Source: Phoronis australis
Taxonomy: Eukaryota; Phoronida; Phoronidae
Direction of reading: 5' to 3'
DNA length: 64,000 bases
NCBI GenBank assembly: GCA_002633005.1
Contig: NMRA01000686.1
Coordinates: 131,845-195,844, forward strand
Every line of letters starts with the position of its first letter. Positions within the stretch are counted from its first letter, which is position 1. Below the pieces are notes generated by a model. That model searched no databases, was not told the DNA's origin, and was given only the letters and a program-made list of their open reading frames with translations. Made by a program: the position numbers and the translations under genes. Shown here in pieces: positions 40,401-55,400 of this stretch.

Positions 40401-43400
40401 ATACAATATGAATTTTGCTTGGTTGGCTATCACCACGAATAAAACAATTGAAATCTTACCTTATGAAATTTCTTCAAACTAAACAAACATCATACAAAAG
40501 TTATTTCAAAAAGTGCTTCTAATTTGAAGGGAAAGATAGATCATAATAAACGGCTTAAACCGCAAACTTCATAAATCAAAAAAGTGTAATGGAAAGTGGT
40601 CTAACATAAATTTAGCGCACGAGACTTGATCAACTTGGCTTAAAGTTTTCCTTATCCCACAACATTTTCAACTTGCTCATAAAAAACGGTATATGGGTCA
40701 TCTTCAACCCTCCCAAGGCTTTATTTTCAACAATAACTTGACAATTCCCGTTATAAATGTTACGGTTCCGGACAAAACAATGTTTTCCAACTAAGCAGCG
40801 ACTGGACGAAGGAATGCTGAGGAAAACATGTATATTTTAAATAACAACCCAACCAGGTACAATTGGCAGTATTGTAGCCCAATGTGTATTTTTTAAGAAT
40901 ACTGGAACTTTTTATCAATATAATTTAACTTCAAAGTATTTTCCAGGCTTGTTGTAAAACTTATATCCAAAAAAAGAAAAATTCTTACTTCCCCAAGTTA
41001 CGTTTATATCTTGACAAAATAACGTTTTCATAGAGCTAAAATCACACAAACATTTTGTTTATTAGGGGCGGATCCAAGGCACAGTATTAGCCAGGATTTT
41101 GCCTGTGAGACATACGCCTCCCAAAATGCCAAATGTAATCTGGGAGACCTTTAAGGGGCATAGCCCCCTTGACCCCCTTTTTAAATCTGCCACTAAGGAC
41201 GAGAATACTGCATCGAAAAATTTTAAAAATTGATTAGAACCAGTAGTCAAAGGACATCTTGTTCAATAGTGTATAATGTCATACAAAAGGGTATATTTCA
41301 TCACGTAAAAAGTCCAGCTAAACTGTTTGATTACCATGGGTTAATTCAAGATTATTTTAGCAGTTTTGTAGCATGAAAGGAGAAATTGTAATGTGTGTTA
41401 AGCAAAGACAGGAGTCCCCAATCACGAGGAATAACGGTTCTTATGATTAGACTTGTTGATTCAATGAATCTGAAGCTAGATACAAATATTTTCCGAAACA
41501 CTGAAATTTTGATGAACCACCTTCGGACTAGGAACAATTGTCGTTTTTGATAAATACATGCTTCTTCGTACGTACTACTTATTCCACGATTCAAAATTGT
41601 TACATGCAGCTAGCATCATATAATTTTGGAATGACAATTGCATTGCTTATGGGGGTGCCTTCGCTACTGTCGCACACCCTTGGCTACAACCATGGTTCTG
41701 GCTCGAAGTTACACGTACACTGTATCAGTAGGCCTAACCCAGACCAGTCCATGTTCGACGCAAAGGCCTAATCATTTTATAAATAGATCACAAAAAATCA
41801 CGAAGCCCATAACTTAGCAAGCTATACCAAACTTCTCCAAACCACTTCTGAAAACACCCCGAGCGAAGTTGTTGAAAGTTCAAAACGTAACGGAAAGGTT
41901 TAAAGATCAAAACGTAATGGAGAGGGATAGGGAGCATCAAAACAGAGTGAATACGAAATTGGACGATATCAAAATAGGTTATTGGCTGAAGATTAAAGTT
42001 GTTAGAGGTGAATGTCTGTTAGAAAACCTTTCGTATGGGGTACATTTAAGGATGCACTTACGAAGAAATCTTTCAACAAGTAACGACGTCGAACAAAATG
42101 CAAGCCTGTAAAGCGTACTTTTGAAACACTTTTCTTACAAAACCTCGTTGAAAGAGCTTTTTCCAAATTGTTCCTCTTTATTTTCGAGATCTCTGCCCAG
42201 TCAATGAATCAATGATGGGGTTATAAGTAGACCTACCGTTTCGACGTCAATCTCATCCAAACTGAACTGTACGATGAACTGTGCTTTTAAAAAGGCAGAG
42301 CTCAGCTGGGCAGTTTCCACGCGCACACGCACCAAACGATACATTTTGTTGTTAAAAATATTTTAAAGGACAATTCCTGATCGCGGAAAAAAGGCGGTTT
42401 ATCATCCATAAACAAGATGTGAACAAGACTACCTTGTTCTTAAATCAACAGATGGAATTCCCAAGCACAGTCCATGTGCTCCTTTCTTGGATTACTTCAC
42501 ACACAAAGCAAAATACGTGCAAAATTTGAATACCCACATTTGTTTGCAAGCAGTCTAGATCTACTATCAAATTTCCATGTGCCCAATATATAAGACATTT
42601 ACTGGAAAATACTATTGTAAACTAAAGTGGCTGCACCAACTATACAACAAATAGTATTTCTAAATTAACCATAAAAATATTTCTCTGGTAGCCACTCATT
42701 TATTCAACAAAATACTCTTCCATTTGAAAGCTGGAATTACGGTACCCAAATTAGAAAAAAATCACTATCACTTATTTGTAATTTCAGCCCTATAACACTT
42801 CAAAAATCTTGCTCCAAATTTGACATGGAGTAAAATGTACATTTTTACTTTACTTGTTTTTAAAGTTACCAACATCAATTTGGTTTCATGAGTTGAAAAA
42901 GTACCATATCTCACCTGGATGAAATTGTTCACGAAACAAACTAAAAATTAAATGTTAGATAAATAATTTTAGATGTGGCATCCGCGTTTGAGGCGGTTCT
43001 ACAAGACCTACTCATGCACGAACGTGTCCCGTATGAAATGTCAGAACGCCCTATTCACTTGGTAGTACAACTACACGGTGTGCTTCCAAAACCCTCACTG
43101 CCAGGCTTTGTTTAGGTAGGTGTAATGCAAGTTAGTGTCCTCGAACTCTGTTTTTTTCTGCTGTATAACAAAGACTTTCCTTCAGACGTCAGCTCCAAAA
43201 TCATTTATATTAGGTACCTCACATGTAATCCATATCTCAAGAACCTTTCCATCCACCTAGAATTGAATATTATTTCCAGAGCTTGTAAATAGCTCATGAA
43301 CTTCAAGGTTGACATAAAGTGTTGATTTTGCATTTCCAAAAAGCCCCTGACCCACTTTATATCTGAACCTGAATGGTGGAGTTATTCTCATAATTATAGA

Positions 43401-46400
43401 CGTCTATGCATTGTATTGGCCGATGAACTGTCACTTGATCGCACCATCGAGTCTCTGGCAGTAAAATCAATTTCTAATCAACCTACGGAAACATGTATCG
43501 CATCTTCGTTGCATGTTTTCAAATCGTTTGCATACACCTACTTTGACTATTATGACGTAATCTACTAAGCAGAACTTCATGTAAGCAGATGGTGTAGGAC
43601 CTTAACTTTGTTTGACACGAACAGAATACAGTACCAGGCTGCAGTAAACATTACCGGGCGGTGTCACGAAAGGATCGAACACAATCGAAAGTCTTTAATG
43701 GTCCAAGTTGTCATTGTGTTGAAAGCCGCATTCAAGTGTTAACACATCAAGTTCTCAACAAATTAAAAAATATACCCAAAAAAAAGTTCGAAAATCATCT
43801 ATTACAAAAACCTAGATGTGGGTATAATTCAACAGCATTAGAATCTCGCCAGGACCTTTGCGAGATTCTGTACGCCTGTGATCTGATAAATATCTTCTTT
43901 AATGTTCCCCTGTTGTTCATGTTAATTCGATTCCCGAACTTAATTTTACATATTGCAATTGCCCAATCTAGAGAATTGGAAATGACATACCTTATTCAGC
44001 ATATTAATTTCGACGGTGCGTGAGAGGGAAAAACTAAAAATTTGCGGTGACGTGACAAAGAATTTCCCGTATAAGAGTACGATTACTTTTACTACATACG
44101 ACAAAAGCATACAAAAAATTAACATTGTGAACAAGTTGCGTAAATAATACATTTCAAATTGTGATGTTCAATCACGACTTCACAACTGCTTCTTGGACCC
44201 CGTGGTTAACAAAAATTGATAGCCGTAGTACTAGAACGTCAAAAAATTGATAACCTCCATTCATTAAAATAACGCCAAAGAGCAACCAGTGGTACCAAAA
44301 TAAATAAAGAACGTCACTATAACATCTATAGATGAAATAATAATAATTGTCTTTTGTGCGACTTATTTGTTTGAATGTCAACGGCTTAAGTAAATGTTGA
44401 AAACCTGGTACATGTACTTTTGTATTCAATTTAAGTATAATTATTATAATCGAGTAATTTGCAAAACTCCTGCAAAATCAAATGACCATCTGATTTAGCA
44501 AACGCTAAAACACACGCCTAAAAACCAGTTGCGGATTTAAGGGGGGGGGGGCAAGGGAGTCATGAGCCCCCTAAAATTCTCCCAGGTACCATGAACAAAC
44601 CCCGTTTTCGGCTAAATCACAATCAAGGTCCATATTCGAGAGTTGACAGTGTTACGGTCTAAAATAATTTTTTTGGTCACTTACCAAATGCCAATTAAAT
44701 CTGATATGCAAATAGTTATTCAGTTGTGCAAATTAAAAAAAGAATCATCAAAATCGGACAATGTTTGAGAAACTTATGCATGTTTTTGTCTATGAATTTC
44801 TTGCATTTTTAGCGTTACGAGTGGCCATTTTAAAAATAACAAATTTCAACTGACACCAGTAGTAAATAAATTTATTTTATCAAGCAAGCAAATGCTTGGA
44901 TATGGCTGGGAACAACTTGGGTCACTTTCAAGGTTAATTAGATGAAGTTGTTCTTAATCACTGAGAAATGGTAGGGTTCATCGTAAAACTGGAACTCGTT
45001 ACAAAATTTGTAAATTCTGTGTTTCTAACCCTCACCTACTGTAAAGAAGGTTAAAAACTAAAGTTCACACCCTGTAATGAAAAGAACTGCAAAATATGTC
45101 AGCCTAAGCAACACAGCAAACTATTCACTATCTAAACAAACCAAAAGTTTGGATATTGACTGGGTTCTGCTATGTTGAAAATGGGCCAAAAGGGCTAACA
45201 AAATGTAGTGTACGTACCCCCTAGTGGAATTCAGTAACACAAATGGACATTGCAAATGAAATTATTGCCCTTTAAATAAGAACATAGTGCTTATTATCAC
45301 CAAAGAAAAATAAATGTCCATACAACATTATGTTACCATGTGATGCAGAAACAGTGATGTAGTGTACGTACCCCCTTTTGTAGTGTACGTATCCCCATAT
45401 TTACAAATGCCATGAAATTAAAATAACACTCGGTAAGTTAGCAACATTGTTCATAGACAGTTTCCTTCCTTAAAAGTATTAGGTTAAAAGAGTGTTTATT
45501 GCCAATGCATTTGTTTTGAGTGAAATATTAGCGGTTGTGTAGTGTACGTACCTCCATATTTTAATTTGTGCCTATTTTCAAAGTATGGCAGATATGCCTA
45601 TGAATGTTGTGCTTTTATTGTTTCTCTTTGAATTGATTTAGTAAATCAACTAACTCTCAGTCGATTCTTAATATTTAGTTACAAACCTGACATGTCATTG
45701 AAATGCAGTGTACGTACTCCTGTGTAATGTGCGTACCTTCAACCTCTGTGCTATAAACTATTGCTCATTAGAGGTTTTACATACTGCTGTTCTCATGAAC
45801 AATACTGATATTTCCAAAATGAATACAGTCTGACAAAAAAAACAATGGACATTATCAAATTTGTAGACAATAAAATGCCACAAAGGACTTGGCTAGTACT
45901 CAAAATCCTAGAAGACACGTCATGTGATAACTGATACTGCAGAGGCAGGTTCTCTATCTCCCAAGACAACTTTAACTTGCAATAAGCCAACAAGTAGAGG
46001 AGGCACAAAACTCAAGACCATTCCATACAGTTGTAACTTAGTCAAAATTTGACGCTGATTGACTTTTCGTAGTGTACGTCACCCATCAACCAGTAACATT
46101 TTTACTGTTTACAAGTGGAACACTGGCACTAGCATTGCTTAAAACTATTTAAACCAACTAGTGAATTTATTGAAAACTAGGCAAATAGCACCAATAAAGT
46201 TTTTGAAAAAAGTAGTTACTTGTCATTTTCTTTTTGTAAGTATCATATTGCAAGAGAAGAAGTTATCATTATACTGTGTTAAGATAAGCAATGTAATGAT
46301 CATCTAGAACAACTGGATCAGCACGGTAACGGCTTTTCTTACCTTACTATGTGACACTTCTTCAAATTGATCAAGAACTTATTAAATTAACAGCTACCTT

Positions 46401-49400
46401 ATGAGTTTTTGCATGATAGAAGTGTGCTGTGACCACAAGTTGTAGTGTACGTACCCTTTTATACAGATGTGATGCATTAGGCCATAAAACTTTATTCGGT
46501 GGTTCTTGTGCAAATATATTTTAGATTGCAAACCTGGAATGATGGTACTTTATAATAACCTAGCTTTTATAGTTATATGACAACCTTAAGTTTTCACCAA
46601 AAGTGGCCACCGAATAAGGACCTTGATTGTGATTTGCCCGTTACCGTTTTTTGTAATAAGGTCTACAAACCCCAAGATTCGAGACCCCTGCATCCCTACA
46701 TTTTAGGCTGGGCGCTCTCGTGGCAATATTCTGGTTATTCCTGTGCCTTGGCCCCTCCTAACTCAAAATCCTGGATCTGCCCCTGACAACAGTGTCTCGG
46801 AATCACAAAATCACAACATGGTCATCTACTAAACTCCAAGCACTTGCGGCTAACAGCACTTCGGGTAAAATAGCTTAGATTCTGGTCTGTATTTCTCGAA
46901 ATATGAAGTCCTACACCGTATTCTAGTAGTGCACCTTCACTCAAAAGTCATGTAATATAACCTAAATTGACGCTTTGACACCACCAACGGTCCAGTAACT
47001 GAAGTCGAAAGGGGCTGTGACTGTGACCAAAAATGGAACACTTGGCTTTGGAAATGCATATAAGTCAAAAGAAGCGGCATTAATCCCTTTCATCATGGCA
47101 AAACAGTTTTCTTTGTGGACATGTCGATTACTAATACGAAATTGACCTCGGTCAAAAAAGGTAATTTCATAGTATTTTAAAAAATGTATGCAGTTCCAAT
47201 TTCATTCTGAAGAAATGACTGCGCCTCACTATTATTAATCATCCACTAAGTCCATTCCCCTAAGCAAAATCCGAAGTAATTGTACAACAGCTACGTGGAT
47301 GCTTTGCAAAAGTGCACACCTGCTTGACAAAGACAACTCCTTCATTCACTTAACTTTACCTAAATGTTTGACCGAAATTCTCGTGAGCTCTGTTAGCAAA
47401 GATAAAAATGGTTAACAGTTACAGTGCAGATATCAAATAGATTCGACCTATAAGGCAACACTTGTACAGAAACTTTCTTTTAAAGGTGCACTTCAAGCCC
47501 GTGATGACGAAAATAGTGTTCATGAGTGAATACTTACTAAAAGATTATTCAGTTGCTGGTTTACGTCCCATCCGCTCTTTAAATACTTCTCCAGAGTAGT
47601 ACAATCACCATTCCACGCGGCTCTTTCAACCTGAAAATATTAATAAGTAAATATGGATTATACATGACACAGCGTATGTGCACTATAATTATGGAGTCAA
47701 CTTTACAAGCCGGGAGCTCTTTAGATGATATGAAAATTCCAAATACATGATTTTCTATTTAACATTTTGCTTCTACTAGCTAAACAGTACGTTTACAAAG
47801 AGAGATGTCACAAAAGTATACCTAATTTTCTCAAGTTCGATAAAAAAACTTATGAATACTATAATGCTGAAAAATTAAATGCACATAAAAACCTTGTAGA
47901 TGACAGATTCTCTGCAAAATGGGAAAAATTTATTGTTCATGTTAACTTCATGTAGAAGATACTTACTTTAAACGAGATATGAGAATGGTCTTCCTGAGGT
48001 GTGCATGCGTGTACTTATTTGTTTTGTTTTGTTTGTTTTTGTAATTGTTTGTAAACGATAATAAATACATAAAAACATGGAAAAAAATTCCAAAAGGGTC
48101 GGGTTGCCGCTGGGTTTTGATAATTGAAACAACGTGAACACGATCAATGTATTTGGTAGACTTCTTCCTCCAGAGAATCCTTCGTGATTGGACCATTTTA
48201 TTGTCATTTTCATTTCAATGTATTATGTTTAATTTCAGTTTCCCCACAAGATGCCAACTGGGGTTGGTATCCTGCCCTCTCAAACAATGTTTGGATAGGT
48301 ACATGTAGTTGGCCCTTAGGTATATCTAGAGGACATTTATCCATTTAGGCCCAGTCTCGAGTTGGAATACATTGACTCATGCATTGTCCAGGTGCATCTC
48401 CTAGTGTCTTTGTCCGTTGAGGTTACGGTTCCTTTAGGTATTCAAGGTTTTGGTGGCATCATCTTGAGAATGTGCGGAAACGAGGATGTTAAGTGGGTGG
48501 GAAGGACGAAACAGATGCGTTTCAGAAATCATCTTTTATCGATGCCTACGGTACGCATTTCACACTAGCCAAAACATTAGATTGGTCTGGAATATGGCTG
48601 TGTGCAGTCACCGACTAGAATCTTGATTCAGGCAACATGACAATTTTTATGTGTTTGCACTGCATTATTCTAGAATCTGAACGTTAATCATAAAAAGGAC
48701 TGTGATGCGCGAGAATTAAATCAGTGCAAGATAAGCGCAAATAATTGCAATTGTGCCAATGTTATATTTACCCCCCCCCCTCTTTCTCACGCTCACCTGT
48801 TCCGTGTTCTCATAACCCCTATTTAGGGAACTTTGGCGCACACAATCACTTTTATATTTGGTTGTTTGTACTTCATTCTAGCCCGGATTAACCCTATCCA
48901 ATATTACATGTTTCTTTAGTATTATTTTTTTGTATTGCTACATATCATTTCCATGATCAACTATCGTTATTGAATAATAGCATTTACCAAACTTGCCTAG
49001 TATTCTTGTACAGCGAACCAACTGGAGTTGATATAACGTGCTACTATGAACGACATTAGTGATGCACCGTATTTGAATCATGTCCAAATTTCTCGGTCAA
49101 ACTAACAATCGCTGGATACACGACGAATAAATTCGTCAGTGGCCTTGTGTTCGTGTAGTGAATTGCCTCTTATTCGCACACAGAACTTGTCGGGACAAAG
49201 AATATGAACTTGACACTATAAAAATGCTCAGGGTGGAAAACCTGATATTGTACACGTAGTTTATTGTTGGATTTGAAAAGAACTTTTAGTAGTGTATATA
49301 TTGTTCATTGACGTGGGCTCAATACGCGAACTTGCTTATGGTTCGCGCCGGCATCATTTTAATACCGCACATCACAGCTAAAAGGCATCTGCTGCATCAC

Positions 49401-52400
49401 TTTTACAAAGTATGTTTTCGTCTATTAAAAAAAACTATTGATTATGCATATATGAAAAAACAAACCTGTTATAACTTTAAGTATCTTTGCTTTGAATATA
49501 AGCATGTATAGTCAAGTGGCCGAAAGTCACATATTTGACATTTTAACCCATAGCATTAGCCGTCAAACTTTTGTTTTCTGTGCACGTGACCAGAGAATAA
49601 CCTTTTGGACAGCTCCTCTGGCATGTGACACGGTTATAAAACGGCCGCACAGAGACCTCTACGGCATGAATTAATATAAAATTTCACCCAATGAGGGATT
49701 GTCTTCTTAGCAATAATTTCTTAAAATGACTTTGAATACCTGTGAAATTTATCAACTATCGGGCAAATCACAGTCAAGATCCATATTCCGTTGCCACTTT
49801 TGGTGAAAAAATGAATTTTGACACATGACTGTAAAAGCTGGATTATTTTAAAGTAACATCATTCGAGGTTAGTGATCTAAATATTTTCGCACAAGAACCA
49901 CCGGATAAAAGTCATGGCCTTATGCATCACGGTTGTATAAAAAGGTTCCGTACACTACAACTTGTGGGCACTGCCCACTTCTATCATGCAAAAATTCATA
50001 AGATAGATGTTAATTTAATAAGTTCTTCGTCAAATCGTTGAAGTATGACATACTAAAGTAAGAAAAGTTATTACCTTACTGATCAAGTTGCTCTATATGA
50101 TGATATATTGCATATCTTGTCACAGTATAACAATAACCTCCTCTCTTGCAATATGATTCTTACAAAAAGAAAATGACCAGTAACTCCTTTTTTCGAAAAC
50201 TATATTGGTGCTATTTGCCTAGTTTTCAATACATTCACCAGCTGGTCAAAATAGTTAAAGCAATGCTAGGCCCAGTGTTCCAATTGTAAACAGTAAAAAA
50301 TGGTACAGCTTGGGGGGTACGTACACTGCGCATAATCAATCAAAATCAAATTTGACTAAGTTAAAAGTCTAAAGGATGCATGGTCTCGAGTTTTGTGCTG
50401 CCACTGGTAGGTTTGTTGTAAGTTGTCATGAGAGATAGAAAACCTGCCTCTGCAAATTTAGATGTCACATGACGTGTCTTCTAGGATGTTATTAGCCAAG
50501 TCCTTTGTGGCATTTTATTGCCCACAAATTTTATCATACGCATTGTTTTTTTTGTCAGACTGGATGCATTTTCGAAATATCAGTATTGTTCATGAGAACA
50601 GCAGTATGTAAAAATACTTGTGAGAAATACTTTATAGGTCGAAGGTACGTAAACTGCACAGGGGTACGTACCCTACACTTCAATGACTTCTCAGGTTTAT
50701 AAAAAATATTTAGAATGTACTGAAAGTTAGTTCATTTACCAAATGTAGTCAAAGGGAACAAATAAAAAGTACAGCAAGCATATGCATATCTGTATGTCAT
50801 TCTCTGAAAAAGCCACAAGTTAAAATATAGGGTTAGGTACACAAAATGCTAATAATTCACTCAAAACAAATGTATGTGCAATTAACACCCATTTAACCTA
50901 GCATTTTAATGGAGAAAACTGTATGTGTCAAATGTTGCTTACTTATCGCGTAGTATTTTTGTTTCATGGTATTTGTTCACATCGGGGTACGTACACTACA
51001 CAGGGGTACGTACATTACATTACAATGACATGTCAGATGCGTAACTGAATATCAAGAATCTCCTGAAAGTTAGTTGATTTAATAAATCAATTCAAAGAGA
51101 GAACAAATAAAAACCACAGCATTCATGTGCATATCTGCCATACTTTAAAAATAGGCACAAATTGAAATACATGTATAGGGTACGTACTATACACAAATAC
51201 TAAAATTTCACTCAAAACAAATGTATTTGCAACAAACACCCTTTTAACGTAACAGCTTTAAGGAAGGAAACTGCCTATGATATGTTGCTAACTTACCAAT
51301 TGATATTTTAATTTCATGGCATTTGTATACATGGGGGTACGTACACTACAAAAGGGAGTGATAATAAGCACCTTGTTGTTATTTAAAAAGCAATAAGTTC
51401 ATTTGCAGCAAATTCTTACTTAGTAAAATATATTTCTTTTCTAAATTTGACAGTTGAAACTTGTAATTTTTAAAATGGCCACTCATTAAGCTAAAAATGC
51501 GTAGAATTTATAGACAAAAACATGCATAAATTTCTCAAACGTTGTCTGGTTTTGATGGTTCTTTTTTAACATGCACAACTAAATAATACTTTGCATGTGA
51601 GAATATGGACCTTGACTGTCATTTAGCCGTATGTTGAAAATGCATCACGACCCCCCCCCCCATAAACATCGCAATATAATCCTCGTGTCTCCTAATTTTG
51701 GCAAAATTGCTTCGAGAGAAAAAATGCTGAACGAGTCAGTGAGGTTTTTGAGTCTAATGAAGTCATGTTATTTATAAGCAGCAGTTTGCACAAACTACGA
51801 TTTAAAGTACTGGTTCAACAGGTTTCACAACCCCACGCACCCGGAGAACAATGGTCTTCACTCACCGGGCAACACAGTCTAAAATAAAGAATTAATGAGG
51901 AAGTCCTCATCATAATAACATTGGTATGAATGACAGGGTTCCCGTCAGTGACCACCACAACAGGCTCAGCTACAAACGAGAAAGCCAAACAATCATTTCC
52001 CGTCCAATGAATACTAGAACAATGTTGGTGTGCAAAACGACTGGACTCGTATGACAAGAGAGAAATGATTCAACGCAAATCATTTTACAACCAAAAAAAC
52101 ACCTCTAATATTCGTGTATCCTAATTGTCCTCGTCATCTTGTCACGTGTTCCTCCCCAAATAAAGCTTCAATATTTCTTTACAGTCCGGTGTAAGGGAAG
52201 AAAGCATGACAAATAAATGAACAACAGTAAGAAAGAAGAATACAGTGAACATCACTGACTCTTCACTAAGCAGATAATATCCTTCTGAACCAGTAAAACA
52301 TCAATACCCGGTATTACATTTTTGATAGTTTAATCCGATGATTTCTTTCGTTCACGGCGAAGCAATAAATGATGCCGAGATAAGTATATTGAGTATTGGT

Positions 52401-55400
52401 CCATTTTACTTTCCAATCTGAAAACATTAAATCGTGTATCACTCTATTTTATTTCCCAAGGTTGTCATTGAATGTTGTTTATTTAGTTTAGAACATTATC
52501 CAAGACCCTCGAGTTATTCTGGTGTAGATGAAATTGCAGCGATCTACTTAATAGTTTTGGACGAAATTCCAGTCCCACCATATTTCAATTCAAAAATAAA
52601 TTTATCTATATTCATGTGAAAATGTGAAGTGTCTTTATTCGGCCACTGAACATGAATAACAATCTCCAGGATAAGCTTCCAACAAATACATGCACTTCAA
52701 TGGCTGTAAGCTGCCCTGCACAGTCACATTTCTCTGACCCAAATTTATAGTCAATATCACTCTTCAAGATTCGTGTACACACCCCTCTAGAATAGGAACT
52801 ACCACAGCTCATAAACAATCAACGCCCCATTAAACATACATTGTTTTAAGATTGTTTCCACAAATATGTATCCCGCGAGCAGTATCTGAAAACAATGTAT
52901 ATATCATTGCTTACATATTTTCTTTTTCTGTGTCCTTCACTACACTACATAAACAGTTAATTAATTTACACTTAAGTGACCTTGGCCATCAACACTTCAA
53001 TCGCATACGTGTACACACAGAAGACGAGATAGTTGAAAACAAATAGTCTATAGACTACACATATCTTTCCATTTTCTGAAATAATCAATGACAAATCGGT
53101 AATACATGCACATTTCACTTCTTTTTCAAAAAATAATTCACATGTGAACTTAAACTACAGAACGCCTGTCATAGAAATCTATAGATACAAAGAAAACAGA
53201 TAAGACCTGAGTTATCGTTGAAACGAGAATAAATCACCCAACTTATGATAATAACTTTCAAACAATAATGAAACGATAAATAATGTTGGCTATAACACAC
53301 TCAAACAAGCCTTCCGTGGGCTTTGAACACTCGACAGTGGTTAGCCATTGGACTCGTGCAAAATAAACGCGAAGCCCATATTATTCAGATAACAAAACCG
53401 TTGCTCATTTGCTGAGGTAGGTTAATCGAGTCCACTCTGTGCAGAGTAACCAGGTTCCAGGAAACGAATTTTCTCCGGGTCATGGCTCTGTTCAATAGGG
53501 TTTGACGACGCTGTACATTACCTGTATTGAATACAGTTGTGAACAAACACGAAAAGCAAACTAAGGAGCGTTGCGTGTTCTTTGAAAGAGTAAATTGACA
53601 TCGTTACCAGAAGCTAGTTACTCACGGCATGTGTGGCTCAGAACTGAGGGTGACATTTCCACAGTAAGTTTCCCACCGAATGGGAACCGTTGTAATTTCT
53701 GACCCAATACCCTTTGAAAGGATGTGACATTCATTTCTACAAAAGTGAACCTTTTCCGAATTGATTCGACACAAAAAGGCTCACCGTGTCTAGTTCGAAA
53801 CACCAACTGGAAAAAAGCTGTCAGCTTGTTCTTTTTTTATCTTCGTAATTCTGTAGAAATGATATTTTAATAAACTGTCGTTAAAACACTGGTGCTGAGT
53901 TTAGAAAAGACGGGTTTAAAAGGCAGTTGTCCTTGAATTTTTGCAAAAGTGTAGTATCATTTATTTAATCTATCTGGCTGAACGCATCTCCAGAATGGGT
54001 GACCTTTTCATGCCTGGGAGTTTTCCTGCAATTTGTTCCCCTTTTGGGGCAACCTCTCTAATGGGTGTGTATCATGACCCTAATTTTACACTGAGTAAAA
54101 TGGCATCCCGTACTGCCCTCCCCCATTTTGATCGATAAGAGGACGGAATTTGTTATGAAAAACAGAAGGCACAACTGTCAGTATCACCGTTAAAAGTGCT
54201 GACTGTCCAGCCTGGTTGTGTTTGTGTCAGGTATCATAAAAATCCCAAGAGTTAATTAAGTAATACCGCTCGGCAGTACGCAGTACGTGTCAAATCTTGA
54301 TAACAAAAGACCCATGCAAAATGTCAAAATCTGGCAAATTTTGGAGCATCTTAAATGAATCTTACAAAAGTAGATCGGAATTGTTCGCTTCTCCCCCATA
54401 CTATGCTTTATGTACTATTCTCCAAAACACTTTTAGGGGATATTTTATAAAAGTTACACATTGTACGAGTGGGGTATAAAAGTAGGACTTCTGAAGTTGC
54501 ATGACACGAACAGGAATTGCTATTTCAGAACGCATTGAAATCCCCCGTTTTGAACATTGATATCAAACTAGCGCTAACTCGTGAGGTGAAGAGTGCGCCC
54601 CCCGGCGGCCGGTTGACACTGCCTAGGCGCCCAGCTCGGTCTACTATAAGGGTTCCGTGGATTGATGCACCAATGGTCGATAGCAGTGTGATTGCCACTC
54701 CCCCCCCCCCCCCCNGGCCCCTCCCCCTTTGTCGACACCTCTTTGCCCTCCCTGTCGACGGTTCTATTTGGCGCCCTCATATTGATCGGGTTTCGACCTG
54801 CTTGGTGCCCCCCCTGGCGCCCATCAGGTGTCCTCTCGGCCTCCCCTTCTGCAGGCACTTGGGAGCTGCAAGCCTTCCCTGAACCCCACTTGCTACGCTA
54901 CCCCTATCATGTGAGTCAAGGAAAGTCAAGTGTGCGCAACACCAACCAGGACCCAAAGCCCACAGACTAATCACCCTTCAACCTATAATGGACTATTCCG
55001 TGAAGCAAGGGGTCAACGGGAGTGTTCAAAGGTCAACTGCATTAAAAAAACACAAGGGCTTGCCATGGTGAAAACGACCTTACGAATACAATTGTTCACA
55101 ACAGCACCTGGATAGGCAGGCAGTTTTATGACGCTTAGTCGCACAACACAAAACACTCAGTGGAGCCTCCACGGCCAAAAATCGTGTTTAACTAAAAAGC
55201 ATGCAAATAGTGTCTTTGCTTTGGTCGGTTTCAAAATGCAAGTAAATAGTGACTTCACTTGACGTAACGAAGGGGGTTGCATAATGTTGCCTGTCTAAAA
55301 GTTTGGCTGCATCTAAAATTGCCGGAAGTAGTCCTTTTACACTGGACCACTCCGAAGCTCCGCCCCTCGTTTGCTGTGACGCTGGAAAATTCCCAGCTCA

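Larger units (their letters stand above)
33979..47537 (-). other. Gene B intron 2 (13.6 kb)
   Basis: Holds a diverged third copy of the duplicated segment (34800-35640), a LINE end (36094-37020), a dispersed repeat (37235-37790), a MITE (41062-41196) and the nested hAT-like/GTACGTAC element (44526-46785). From 40607 it is collinear with gene A intron 2. At 38000-40600 I see nothing recognisable. Confidence 0.65.
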
